Assembly (NCBI GenBank): GCA_050183765.1
Contig: JBFXAZ010000001.1
Location: 76,845 to 140,844, forward strand
Source: JAFAZJ01 sp050183765
GTDB taxonomy: Bacteria; Pseudomonadota; Alphaproteobacteria; Reyranellales; Reyranellaceae
DNA length: 64,000 nt
Reading direction: 5' to 3'
Positions 53,789 through 62,589 of this stretch are shown here, piece after piece. The translations under genes and the position numbers were made by a program. The notes below the pieces were generated by a model, which was given only the letters and a program-made list of their open reading frames with translations, ran no database searches and was not told the origin of the DNA. The stretch's first letter is position 1, and each line of letters starts with the position of its first letter.

Positions 53789-54817
53789 ATGCCGAGCAAG
53801 AAGACCGAAGTTATCGAGATTCTCTTCGAGCGTCTCTGCCCGGAGGGCGAACTCCAGGCGGGCAAGCGTTACCTGGTCACGAGAAGTGAGGTCGCCGAAG
53901 CGATCCGTGCGCGCAACAGCCGGTACCCCGACGAAAAGGCAAAGGAAGAGGAGATTTTTGCCAAGACCGGTGTGAAGAAGATTATCCAGCTCAGTGACGG
54001 CAACCCGCCCAACTTCCTCAAGGACTTCATCCGAAAGCCCACCGCTAACAAGAATTGGCCGGCAGCTCTCACGAAGAAGCGCATCACCGGCAAGCAGGCC
54101 TACGGGGAAACGTACGTCCTCGAATTCGTACCCTTCGGACAGAACGACACGGTGCCATTTCCGGACCGGTTCCTCCCCTTTCCCGGGATGCCAGTGGTGG
54201 CGGTTGAGTCCCTGTCCCTCCCCCGCGCTGCAAGGGCACTCGGGCGGACCGACGAAGCTTGGCTCTCCCAGGTCGTCGTGTACCAGAGGATCATCCACCA
54301 TCACCTCGCGGTAATCTCGTCTCTGAATGTGGTCGACCTCTCGCATCTTCAGATGTCAGTTAAGACCCAGCCCGAGATCGATGCGATCTTTGTGGCCACG
54401 CTGCTGGAGAAAGGCGTCGACTTCCACGCGCTCGTGACCTGCGAGGCCAAGCAGCTCAACGAGCGGATTCTGGAAGATCAGATCCGGGAGCAGATCGCTG
54501 CCGGCTTTGCGACCACCCTCAAAATGCCCGACGCGACCAAGATCGACGCGATCATTCCCGTCGCGGTGCAAGTGGTGACCCACCCGGTGGACGGCGCCAA
54601 CAAGCGTGGAGTCTACGTCCTCGAATTCGAGATGGTCCGACGCTCGGAGTTCGACGCCAAGTACGCTGACGAAAAGCGTAGGAGGGAGATGGAACTCGTT
54701 CCAGCTAGCCGGGCTTTCTACCACCTCCATCCCACTGTCTCCGGCGTCTCGGACACACGCAGCGCGATGCCGAAGCCCCTTCCGGCGGAAGAGCAAGACG
54801 GGGACGAGGAAGAGTAA
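53789..54817 (+). CDS. candidate restriction endonuclease with PD-(D/E)XK-like motif
   Basis: 342 residues, no family recognised with certainty. A PEIDAIF segment (Asp198) followed 21 residues later by VTCEAK (Glu219, Lys221) has the spacing of a PD-(D/E)XK nuclease core; a further Q-x-N-E-x-I-L helix follows. The C-terminus is acidic. It is divergent from vsr and the methyltransferase, the position expected of a cognate type II enzyme. A replication/repair nuclease is the alternative. Confidence 0.62.
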   Translation: MPSKKTEVIEILFERLCPEGELQAGKRYLVTRSEVAEAIRARNSRYPDEKAKEEEIFAKTGVKKIIQLSDGNPPNFLKDFIRKPTANKNWPAALTKKRITGKQAYGETYVLEFVPFGQNDTVPFPDRFLPFPGMPVVAVESLSLPRAARALGRTDEAWLSQVVVYQRIIHHHLAVISSLNVVDLSHLQMSVKTQPEIDAIFVATLLEKGVDFHALVTCEAKQLNERILEDQIREQIAAGFATTLKMPDATKIDAIIPVAVQVVTHPVDGANKRGVYVLEFEMVRRSEFDAKYADEKRRREMELVPASRAFYHLHPTVSGVSDTRSAMPKPLPAEEQDGDEEE

Positions 54818-54836
54818 GGCTGCGGTGGGCGGGGTA

Positions 54837-55529
54837 TCAGTCCCAGTTGACCTCAAACGCGAGATACTCCCGGATGACCGCCTGGACCCTTATGTAGCCG
54901 TCGCATGAGACACGGTATCGGTACCTGTCGTCCTGCACTATGAGCCATCCCTCGCTAGGCTCGGTCAATGACTCGGCTAGACGTGCCATCGTGCGACTGC
55001 CGACTTCGGGCCAGACACCTGCGCCACCGTGTGGCCGCTCTTCAAAGGTCGTCCGCTCGCTGTCGACCATCGCAATAAGCGGTTTAAACCAGAGCGATGC
55101 CGGCGCGTCGGGTCGAGGCTCGTTGCACTCGAACGCGACGTGCGCCCGGGCAAGCTTCAGGATCACTCTCTCGACCCTTGGATTCTCCGGCTGCCAGACT
55201 GTCCGGTCCTCATGTTCGCGTCGCGCCCGTCGGAGCCTTTCCGCCAGCTTCGGGGTCTCTCGCAGCACCCGAGCAATCTGACTCCGCTCAACCTTCGCCG
55301 GATCGACGACGCCGACGACCACGCATTCGATCAAACAAGCGAGGTACTGCTCGTCGAGGGAAAAGCCGTTGTTGCACTTGAGGCACGAGGGGCTTTTCGG
55401 GAGATTCTCCGGGTAGGGCTCGTCGAGGAACACTTTCGAGGGCGCGTGGTCGAGCGTTTCAACCCTGCCTCCACAGTGAACGCAGAACGCCTGATGCCGC
55501 TGATCGCCATAGCTGCGAATCTGCCTCAT
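54837..55529 (-). CDS. HNH-like zinc-binding protein
   Basis: 230 residues. Cys16, Cys19, then LDHAPSKVF (Asp27, His28), then Cys49 and Cys52-Asn53 in CLKCNNG form an HNH-type treble clef. The C-terminal 130 residues are unassigned. It could be an extra nuclease of the defence cargo. It converges with the candidate nuclease (20 bp) and is the last gene before the right att copy. Confidence 0.65.
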   Translation of the reverse strand: MRQIRSYGDQRHQAFCVHCGGRVETLDHAPSKVFLDEPYPENLPKSPSCLKCNNGFSLDEQYLACLIECVVVGVVDPAKVERSQIARVLRETPKLAERLRRARREHEDRTVWQPENPRVERVILKLARAHVAFECNEPRPDAPASLWFKPLIAMVDSERTTFEERPHGGAGVWPEVGSRTMARLAESLTEPSEGWLIVQDDRYRYRVSCDGYIRVQAVIREYLAFEVNWD

Positions 55530-55572
55530 TGGACGACCGTCGCCCTTAGCAACTGGCTCCGAGAGGGCCAGG

Positions 55573-55593
55573 ACAGTTCTATAACGGTTTTTG
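55573..55593. repeat. right-end copy of the motif ACAGTTCTAWAACGG
   Basis: ACAGTTCTATAACGGTTTTTG here resembles ACAGTTCTAAAAACGGTTCT at 42,991-43,010 and AATTCTGAAACGGCTTCT near 47,976-47,993. One lies inside each end of element 1 and one at its presumed origin. The rest of 55,530-55,649 shows no gene. Confidence 0.5.
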
Positions 55594-55649
55594 ATAGGTG
55601 GCGCCGGGACTCTACGGGTGATGAGATCAGCCTAAGCGCTTGATCCGAT

Positions 55650-55704
55650 TGGTGCCCCCGGCCGGACTCGAACCGGCACGCCCTCGCGGGCAACAGATTT
55701 TGAG
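55650..55704 (-). repeat. attachment-site copy 2: 3' half of tRNA-Leu(CAA)
   Basis: Same anticodon loop (TCAAAATC), variable arm and T arm as copy 1; the T stem (GCCGG/CCGGC) and acceptor strand CGGGGGCACCA are better paired than copy 1. The 5' half is again missing. It is the junction between elements 1 and 2. Confidence 0.88.
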
Positions 55705-55730
55705 AGGCGTCAGTTAGTCTACCCTATGTC

Positions 55731-55821
55731 TAGCCGGCAGTACGCCATAACACGATAAGTGCCTGATTTACCTGGCATTTCCACGTCATATCGTGATCCA
55801 GTCCTAGCCGGTCGTACGCCA
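55731..55821. repeat. direct repeats upstream of integrase 2
   Basis: TAGCCGGCAGTACGCCA (55,731-55,747) and TAGCCGGTCGTACGCCA (55,805-55,821) match at 15 of 17. Between them CACGATA (55,751-55,757) and TATCGTG (55,789-55,795) form an inverted repeat. Typical layout for integrase arm sites next to an att core. Confidence 0.6.
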
Positions 55822-55882
55822 CGGTTGGATTTCTGGCTGCACCTATTTTGCACCTGAGATCCGACCTAGTCGGAGGATAGGA

Positions 55883-57301
55883 ATGCCAAGACTCAAACTC
55901 ACCAAGACCGTTGTGGACGCCGCTCAGCCCAAGAAGGACCCCTACGAACTCCGCGACGCCGCAATACCGGGATTCCTGCTCAAGGTCACGCCGACTGGCC
56001 GCAAGGTCTTCATGGTGGCCTATGTCGCGAACAATGGTCAGCGCCGCAAGCCAGCCATCGGCCGCTTTGGCGAGATCACGGTCGAGCAGGCCCGAGACAT
56101 CGCCCGCGATTGGTTGGCCGATGTCCGCAAAGGCAAGGACCCGAGTGCAGAGAAGAGCGCCGCGCGCCGCGCGCCCATATTGACGGAGCTTTTCGAGCGC
56201 TTCATCGCCGACTACTCCGAGCCGCGCAACAAACCCTCTACGGTCGAGGCCAACCGCGGCTACGGCAAACTCTACATCATCCCCCACCTCGGCCAGATCA
56301 AGGTTGCCGACGTCACGCGCGCGGACATCTCGAGCCTGATGAAGAAGATGGCGAGAACGCCCACGAATGCCAACCGGGTTCTCTCGGCGGTGCGCAAGAT
56401 GTTCAACATGGCGGAGGTCTGGGGTATGCGCTCCGACGGATCGAACCCCTGCCGCCATGTTCCAAAATTCCCCGAACGGGGAAAGACCCGACTGATCACC
56501 GATGCGGAGTTGAAGCGGCTGTACGCCTATTTGAACAAGGCAGAGACTGAGGGACTTGAACACCCGTTCATCCTCCTCGCCGTCCGGCTACAGTTCGAAT
56601 TTGCAGCTCGGATGTCCGAGATCCTCAAGCTCGAATGGACCTGGGTCGATCTCTACAATCGCCGTGTTGCATGGCCCGACAGCAAGACCGGCGGAATGTC
56701 GAAGCCGATGAGCGCCGAGGCGGTCCGCCTCCTCGAGGCAGCGCCGCGACTGGAAAAGTCACCCTACGTCTGTCCCTCCGTCTTCGATCCCAACCGGCCG
56801 ATGTCCAAGCATACCTACTACAAGGGCTGGCGACGCATCCTCGGGCGAGCCGGGCTGCCGCACATTGGCACGCACGGCATCCGGCATCGTTCGGCGACGG
56901 ATATCGCAAACTCCGGCATTCCTGTGAAGGTCGGCATGGCCCTCACGGCGCACAAGACGGTCACTATGTTCATGCGCTACGTCCACACCGAGGATGATCC
57001 AGTGCGAGCAGCGGCTGACGCCGTTGCGTCACGACGTCAAGGTCTGATCGGCGGCGCCGTGGCAGCCGCTGCCACGAAGTCAGCTCCCCCGCCAATCATC
57101 GCGCCCGAGACCGTCGCAGAATCGACGGCAGAAGCAGACAAGCCGCTCGGCTTTGAAGATGGCAACTACAAATCCCGAACCAAGCTCGGAAACTATCGGC
57201 CGTTTCGTCACCGTGGCGGCCCAAACCGGGCTGTTCCCCTTGGTACTAAGCGGACCGCAGATGAGGCGAAAGAGGCCGGTGCACGATCGGTCAGGAGTTA
57301 G
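55883..57301 (+). CDS. int: tyrosine recombinase (DUF4102-type integrase) of element 2
   Basis: 472 residues. N-terminal DUF4102 arm domain (IPGFLLKVTPTGRKVFMV), then catalytic Arg243 (AARMSE), His331/Arg334 (HGIRHRS), His357 (AHKTV) and Tyr366 (MRYVHT). About 105 residues follow the Tyr, longer than usual, Ala-rich then basic. P4-type integrases of this family use tRNA 3' ends. ATG 55,883 has GGAGGATAGGA before it. 57,302-57,460 holds only a possible 19-codon frame at 57,404, not counted as a gene. Confidence 0.93.
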   Translation: MPRLKLTKTVVDAAQPKKDPYELRDAAIPGFLLKVTPTGRKVFMVAYVANNGQRRKPAIGRFGEITVEQARDIARDWLADVRKGKDPSAEKSAARRAPILTELFERFIADYSEPRNKPSTVEANRGYGKLYIIPHLGQIKVADVTRADISSLMKKMARTPTNANRVLSAVRKMFNMAEVWGMRSDGSNPCRHVPKFPERGKTRLITDAELKRLYAYLNKAETEGLEHPFILLAVRLQFEFAARMSEILKLEWTWVDLYNRRVAWPDSKTGGMSKPMSAEAVRLLEAAPRLEKSPYVCPSVFDPNRPMSKHTYYKGWRRILGRAGLPHIGTHGIRHRSATDIANSGIPVKVGMALTAHKTVTMFMRYVHTEDDPVRAAADAVASRRQGLIGGAVAAAATKSAPPPIIAPETVAESTAEADKPLGFEDGNYKSRTKLGNYRPFRHRGGPNRAVPLGTKRTADEAKEAGARSVRS

Positions 57302-57460
57302 ACTAGCTACGGCATAGCCGCATGGTTCAACGACCAGGTCGCCAGCACTGGCAGGATCTCGGCGTAATGCCAAGCAACCGGACCTACGATGGGAGGACGC
57401 CCAGATGGATCTCGTCCAGCATGACGCCCGGCGGCGCCGCGCCCTCGTGGAACCGTTCGC

Positions 57461-60400
57461 CTAACCGGCGGTAGCCTTGAGTTCGGCTGGTTCCGGTCCG
57501 CTCGTAGCGTCTTCGTCCGCAGCCCTACGCGGCAGTCGCCAGCCCTTCACCAGCCCGTAGACCGCCGGAATCACGATCAGCGTAAGGACCGTCGAGGATA
57601 CCATGCCGCCGATCATCGGCACCGCGATCCGCTGCATCACCTCCGATCCAGCGCCCGCGCTCCACAAGATCGGAACCAAGCCCGCCATGATGGCAACGAC
57701 CGTCATCATCTTCGGCCGCACACGCTCGACGGCACCGATCATGATCGCCTCATAAAGGTCATCCTCAGTGAAGGCTCGGCATTGTCGGATTCGCTCCGCC
57801 TTCACCTCCGCCGTAGCCTGTTCGAGATACATCAGCATCACGACGCCGGTTTCAGCGGCAACGCCCGCAAGCGCGATAAAGCCGACCGCTACTGCCACGG
57901 ACATGTTGAAGCCGAGCCACCACATCAGCCAGATTCCGCCGACCAAAGCGAAGGGCAGCGACAGCATGACGATGAGTGTTTCAGTGAGTGCTCGAAAATT
58001 GAGATAGAGCAGCAGGAAGATAACGAGCAACGTCACCGGCACGACAATCTTCAGTCGCGCCTCGGCGCGCTGCAGGTATTCGAACTGACCGCTCCACGAG
58101 ACATAAGTGCCGGACGGCAGCTTTACTTCCTTCGCAACTGCTTGCTGCGCCTCGGCGACATAGCCGCCGAGGTCGCGGCCGGTGATATCAACGAAGACAT
58201 AAACAGCGAGTCTTCCGTTCTCAGTGCGGATCGAGGTCGCGCCACGTGTGAGTTCCACCTTGGCGACCTCGCCGAGCGGCACCGTGCCGCCGCCGGGCAA
58301 CGGCACCTGCACATCGTGAGCGATTGCCTGCGGATCGCTCCGGAAGTCGCGCGGATAGCGAATCGCGACGCTGTAGCGCTCACGACCTTCAACCGTGGTC
58401 GTCACGGTCTCTGCGCCCAGAGCGCTCACGATTACCCTTTGAACGTCGTCAATGGCCAAATTATAGCGGCCAAGCACATCCCGATCCGGCACGATGTCGA
58501 GATAGTAACCGCCGATCACCCGCTCCGCGTAGGCGCTCGACGTCCCTGCTACGGACCGCAGCACCCGCTCGATCTCGCGGGCAGTCTGTTCCATCTGCGC
58601 CAGATCCTGGCCGAACACCTTGACGCCGACCGGCGTTCGAATGCCGGTCGCGAGCATATCGATGCGAGCGCGGATCGGCATAGTCCAGGCGTTTGAGACG
58701 CCAGGGAATTGCAGCGCCTGGTCCATCTCCGCCTTTAGACTGTCGATCGTAACCTGCGGCCGCCATTCGCTCTTCGGCTTCAGATTGATGATGGTCTCGA
58801 ACATCTCGATCGGCGCCGGATCGGTCGCGGTAAGCGCGCGCCCCGCTTTGCCGTAAACCGAGGCGACCTCCGGAAAGCTCTTGATGATCCTATCCTGCAT
58901 TTGCAGGAGTTCGGCCGCCTTGGTGACGGAAATGCCCGGCAACGTTGTCGGCATATACATCAGCGTACCCTCATCGAGGCTCGGCATGAACTCGGAGCCG
59001 AGCTGCCGCGCCGGCCAGACAGTGACGCCCAGCACGACGAGGGCGATGAGAATGGTCAGGGTCTTTACCCTGAGAACTCCCCGGATTATCGGCCTATAAG
59101 TCCAGATCAGGAAGCGGTTGATCGGGTTCCGGTGCTCGGGAACGATCCGCCCGCGCACAAAGACGATCATCAAGGCCGGCACCAGCGTCACCGAAAGGAG
59201 TGCCGACGCCGCCATGGCAAACGTCTTGGTGAAGGCAAGCGGACCGAACATCCGTCCTTCCTGCGATTCCAGCGTGAAGATGGGCAGGAAAGAGACCGTG
59301 ATGACCAGCAAGCTGAAGAACAATGCGGGCCCGACCTCGCTCGCCGCCTCGATCAGGGTCTCAACACGCGGCTTGTCCGGCGGAGCGCGCTCCAAATGCT
59401 TGTGAGCGTTCTCGATCATCACGATCGCGGCGTCGATCATAGCACCAATGGCGATGGCGATGCCGCCGAGACTCATGATGTTGGACCCGAGTCCGATGAC
59501 TTTCATCGCCGCGAACGCCATCAGGATGCCGACTGGCAGCATCAAGATGGCGACCAGCGCGCTGCGCACATGTAGCAGGAACACGACGCAGACCAAGGCA
59601 ACGATTATGCTCTCCTCGATCAGCGTGCCCATAAGCGTTTCGATCGCCCGGTCGATCAGCTCGGATCGGTCGTAGACCGGCACAATCTCGACGCCCTTGG
59701 GCAGGCTCGCCCCGATCTCCATGAGCCGCGCCTTGACGTTCTCGATCACGCTCAGCGCGTTAGCACCGAAGCGCTGCAGCACAATGCCGCTTGCCACCTC
59801 GCCCTCACCATTCAGCTCGGTGATGCCGCGCCGCTCGTCCGGTCCAACCTCGACACGGGCAACATCCTTCACCCGCAGGGGTACGCCCCGGTCGGTCTTC
59901 AGCACCACATTCTCGATGTCGGCAACGCCGCGAAGATAGCCGCGGCCGCGTATCATAAACTCAAATTCGGAGAGTTCGACAGTGCGTCCACCGACGTCGG
60001 CATTGCTCCCCTTGACGGCCTCGCGCACTCTATCGAGCGAAATGCCTAGCGCTCGCAACCGATTCGGATCAACCACGATCGAATATTGCTTCACGAAGCC
60101 GCCGACGCTGGCGACCTCGGCGACGCCCTCTGCATTGGACGCACCGAAGCGAACCACCCAATCCTGCAGCGAGCGGAGTTCGGCGAGTGTCATCTCCTTG
60201 GCGACAACGGCATACTGGTAGACCCAGCCCACGCCGGTAGCATCCGGTCCAAGGGTCGGCGTCACGCCAAGTGGCAGGCGCTGCGCGGCCGCATTGAGGT
60301 ATTCCAGCACACGGCTTCTCGCCCAATAGGGATCGGTGCCGTCCTCGAAGATCACATAGACGAAGGAGACGCCGAAGAAGGAGAAGCCGCGCACCACCTT

Positions 60401-60637
60401 TGATTTCGGCACCGTCAGCATGGACGTCGTGAGGGGATAGGTGACCTGGTCCTCCACGACCTGCGGCGCTTGACCAGGATAGTCGGTAAAGACGATCACC
60501 TGCACGTCAGAGAGATCGGGAATGGCGTCGAGCGGTAGCGTCTTCAGAGCATAGGCACCGGCCGCGACAGCGAAGATCGTACCGACGAAGACGAGCACGA
60601 GATTGCGGGCGGACCATCCTATGAGACGGGCGATCAT
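57461..60637 (-). CDS. cusA: CusA-type copper/silver RND efflux pump
   Basis: 1058 residues, full length, 12 membrane helices with two periplasmic loops. Cu/Ag determinants are visible: Met in APIEMFETII and RIDMLATGI match the CusA Met623 and Met672 positions, and the GAMIDAAIVMIENAHKHLE helix carries the family proton-relay residues. It exports Cu(I)/Ag(I) across the outer membrane with CusB and an outer-membrane channel. Its ATG overlaps the cusB stop by 4 bases. Confidence 0.93.
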   Translation of the reverse strand: MIARLIGWSARNLVLVFVGTIFAVAAGAYALKTLPLDAIPDLSDVQVIVFTDYPGQAPQVVEDQVTYPLTTSMLTVPKSKVVRGFSFFGVSFVYVIFEDGTDPYWARSRVLEYLNAAAQRLPLGVTPTLGPDATGVGWVYQYAVVAKEMTLAELRSLQDWVVRFGASNAEGVAEVASVGGFVKQYSIVVDPNRLRALGISLDRVREAVKGSNADVGGRTVELSEFEFMIRGRGYLRGVADIENVVLKTDRGVPLRVKDVARVEVGPDERRGITELNGEGEVASGIVLQRFGANALSVIENVKARLMEIGASLPKGVEIVPVYDRSELIDRAIETLMGTLIEESIIVALVCVVFLLHVRSALVAILMLPVGILMAFAAMKVIGLGSNIMSLGGIAIAIGAMIDAAIVMIENAHKHLERAPPDKPRVETLIEAASEVGPALFFSLLVITVSFLPIFTLESQEGRMFGPLAFTKTFAMAASALLSVTLVPALMIVFVRGRIVPEHRNPINRFLIWTYRPIIRGVLRVKTLTILIALVVLGVTVWPARQLGSEFMPSLDEGTLMYMPTTLPGISVTKAAELLQMQDRIIKSFPEVASVYGKAGRALTATDPAPIEMFETIINLKPKSEWRPQVTIDSLKAEMDQALQFPGVSNAWTMPIRARIDMLATGIRTPVGVKVFGQDLAQMEQTAREIERVLRSVAGTSSAYAERVIGGYYLDIVPDRDVLGRYNLAIDDVQRVIVSALGAETVTTTVEGRERYSVAIRYPRDFRSDPQAIAHDVQVPLPGGGTVPLGEVAKVELTRGATSIRTENGRLAVYVFVDITGRDLGGYVAEAQQAVAKEVKLPSGTYVSWSGQFEYLQRAEARLKIVVPVTLLVIFLLLYLNFRALTETLIVMLSLPFALVGGIWLMWWLGFNMSVAVAVGFIALAGVAAETGVVMLMYLEQATAEVKAERIRQCRAFTEDDLYEAIMIGAVERVRPKMMTVVAIMAGLVPILWSAGAGSEVMQRIAVPMIGGMVSSTVLTLIVIPAVYGLVKGWRLPRRAADEDATSGPEPAELKATAG

Positions 60638-62055
60638 GGCTGCGCCTCCGGTGTTGCCAGGCTGCGCAGCGCGGCCTTCAGATTGCTCTCAGCGTCGATC
60701 AAGAAGTTCGCCGCAACGACGACACGGTCGCCCGCGGCAATCCCTTCACGGATTTCGGTGAAACCGCCGCCGCGGAGTCCGACTTTGACCACACGCGGTT
60801 CAAATTTGCCTTCCCCCCGGTCAAGGACCACTACCTGCCGAGTGCCGGTGTCGATGACGGCGTCGTCTGGAACGGCGACAACCGGCGTCACGCCGCCGGT
60901 GCCGATCTCCACATCGGCATACATGTTGGGAAGCAGCACGCCGCCGGGGTTCGAGATCTCGACGCGTACCCTTGTGGCCCGCGTCGCCTCGCCCACTTGC
61001 GGATAGATCAGCGACACGTGCCCTTCGAAGCTGCGCCCAGGCAGGCTTCGCACCTGAATCGTCGCCGGAGCGCCAAGTCGGACGACACCGAGGTCGAACT
61101 CCGGCACATCCGCAAGAACCCAGATGCTCGAGATGTCGGCAATACGGAAAAGCACCTCCCCGGGCGCCGCTTTCATGCCGTCAACGACGTTGCGCTCGAG
61201 CACAATGCCATCGCGTGGTGCGTGCCAAGTCACCGATAGTGGGACCTTGCGCGTCCGCTCGATCTCGCCAATCACCCGAGATGATAGCCCTAGGTTTTCG
61301 AGGCGCTGGCGGGCACCGCCGACGGTGCCGTCGCGGCCGCCGATACTGAGGTCGGTGAGAAACTGAGCGCCCGCTGCGGCTATGTCAGGTGAATAGAGGC
61401 GAAGGAGCACCTGACCTTTTGTCACCTGGTCGCCTGTCGTCACGTTCGCCACCTCGTTGACGAAGGCGTCGCTCCGCGTTGCGACCACCGAGATGCGACG
61501 CTCGTCGAGCTGAACCGTTCCCGGCACCCGCACTCGCCGGCCGACGGTGCGCCGCTCTACAACCTCCGACCGGACGCCGGTGCGCTGCAGCCTGCCGGGC
61601 GACACCTTTACGACCGAGCCGCCGTCGTCCTCTCCCTCGTAGACGGGGATATAGTCCATCCCCATGGAATCCTTTTTCGGCTTAGGCGAGGTGTCGGGCA
61701 GGCCCATTGGGTTGCGGTAGTAAAGGATGCGCCGCGCGCTTGCCGGGACGGTCGCCTCAGCGCTGGCCGGCGGTTTGACCTCGAAACTCACGTCCTCGCT
61801 GGCACGAACAGCACGGAAAGCCCGGCCGTCGTTAGTCTGATGCGGAGTCGCCGAATAGAAGGGTTTGCCGTCGGGATCCCGATAATAAATTACCATGTCG
61901 GTGCCGTCCGACAAAGCAGCTGCAGGCCTAGGCTCGAAACCGAACCATGCGCGGACGCCAGGCGCCGGAAGACCCCGGACACCTGCCCAATTGCCTCCGA
62001 TCCCCGCCGCTGCAACGGCGGCCAAGGCGAGGCCTGTGAGGACGATCCGTTTCAT
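60634..62055 (-). CDS. cusB: CusB-type periplasmic adaptor
   Basis: 473 residues. An N-terminal signal anchor (LTGLALAAVAAAGIGGNWAG), one clear heavy-metal-binding domain (YYRNPMGLPDTSPKPKKDSM then GMDYIPVYE) and a degenerate one before it (YYRDPDGKPFYSATPH), then barrel-sandwich and beta-barrel of membrane fusion proteins (TWHAPRDGIVLERNVVDGMK). It bridges CusA to the outer-membrane channel. Start and stop overlap neighbours by 4 bases each. Confidence 0.92.
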   Translation of the reverse strand: MKRIVLTGLALAAVAAAGIGGNWAGVRGLPAPGVRAWFGFEPRPAAALSDGTDMVIYYRDPDGKPFYSATPHQTNDGRAFRAVRASEDVSFEVKPPASAEATVPASARRILYYRNPMGLPDTSPKPKKDSMGMDYIPVYEGEDDGGSVVKVSPGRLQRTGVRSEVVERRTVGRRVRVPGTVQLDERRISVVATRSDAFVNEVANVTTGDQVTKGQVLLRLYSPDIAAAGAQFLTDLSIGGRDGTVGGARQRLENLGLSSRVIGEIERTRKVPLSVTWHAPRDGIVLERNVVDGMKAAPGEVLFRIADISSIWVLADVPEFDLGVVRLGAPATIQVRSLPGRSFEGHVSLIYPQVGEATRATRVRVEISNPGGVLLPNMYADVEIGTGGVTPVVAVPDDAVIDTGTRQVVVLDRGEGKFEPRVVKVGLRGGGFTEIREGIAAGDRVVVAANFLIDAESNLKAALRSLATPEAQP

Positions 62056-62459
62056 GGCACTGCCCTCAGGATCAGCTTATTCTGAAGCGTGCCAGTCTCA
62101 CCTTGAATCTTGGCCCCTAGGGAGAGCTGCCAGCCGCCCTCCATCGTCAGATTAGTTGTGAAGCGGTAGATGCCGGGTTCGGTCGACGGCAGGGCCTCGA
62201 TCGAAGTGGTCATGGTCGGCATACCGTCTGGCGCCATATCGATCCGCATGGCGAAGATGACCGCGTCTGGAACTGGCCCGCCCGTGCGCTTGTCGACGAG
62301 CCGGACAGAGACCATCGCACCATCGCCTTGCTTCAGATTCGGCTGAACGAGACGAAACTCATAGTCGGCAATGTCGGCGCGCACCGTCGAGACAGCCGAC
62401 ACGGAGAGTACGGCCGTGAGCGCCGCCATCGCGGCGCGCTTGATATGAAAGGTCGTCAT
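62052..62459 (-). CDS. YtkA/FixH-like periplasmic protein
   Basis: 135 residues. Signal peptide ends near TVRA-DI. The core MVSVRLVDKRTGGPVPDAVI and TTNLTMEGGWQLSLGAKI is the YtkA-like/FixH immunoglobulin-type fold, often found in copper operons where it may bind Cu. It overlaps cusB by 4 bases and is presumably co-translated. Confidence 0.82.
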   Translation of the reverse strand: MTTFHIKRAAMAALTAVLSVSAVSTVRADIADYEFRLVQPNLKQGDGAMVSVRLVDKRTGGPVPDAVIFAMRIDMAPDGMPTMTTSIEALPSTEPGIYRFTTNLTMEGGWQLSLGAKIQGETGTLQNKLILRAVP

Positions 62460-62589
62460 GGTTTGGAAATCTCAAAACATTGGAGCACCGTGCGCACAGC
62501 CCGGCGTTGCATGGCCTATGGCCACACGCTCTTAACCGCCCGAGCCTCGCTGGAGCGGCGCGAGCCGGCGTACAAACGCCGGCGATTTA

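Larger units (their letters stand above)
42826..55704. mobile_element. element 1: satellite-like integrative element, about 12.8 kb
   Basis: Bounded by 55-bp direct repeats of the tRNA-Leu 3' half. Content in order: tyrosine recombinase, AlpA-like protein, catalytically altered PrimPol paralogue, PrimPol-RepA protein, origin-like palindromes, small unknown, TerS-like protein, unknown helical protein, ImmA and XRE (minus), DUF3892, cytosine methyltransferase, Vsr, candidate restriction nuclease, HNH-like protein. There are no capsid, tail, portal, large terminase or conjugation genes. The size and content match phage-inducible chromosomal islands rather than a full prophage. Confidence 0.78.

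Noticed and set aside
43018..55529. A complete prophage
   Set aside because: No capsid, portal, tail, large terminase or lysis genes are present in nearly 13 kb.
57404..57463. A 19-codon gene with a GGGAGG ribosome site between integrase 2 and cusA
   Set aside because: Too short to separate from chance; it might be the remnant of a truncated gene.
57461..60637. CzcA-type cobalt/zinc/cadmium pump
   Set aside because: The methionines matching CusA Met623 and Met672 favour copper/silver.
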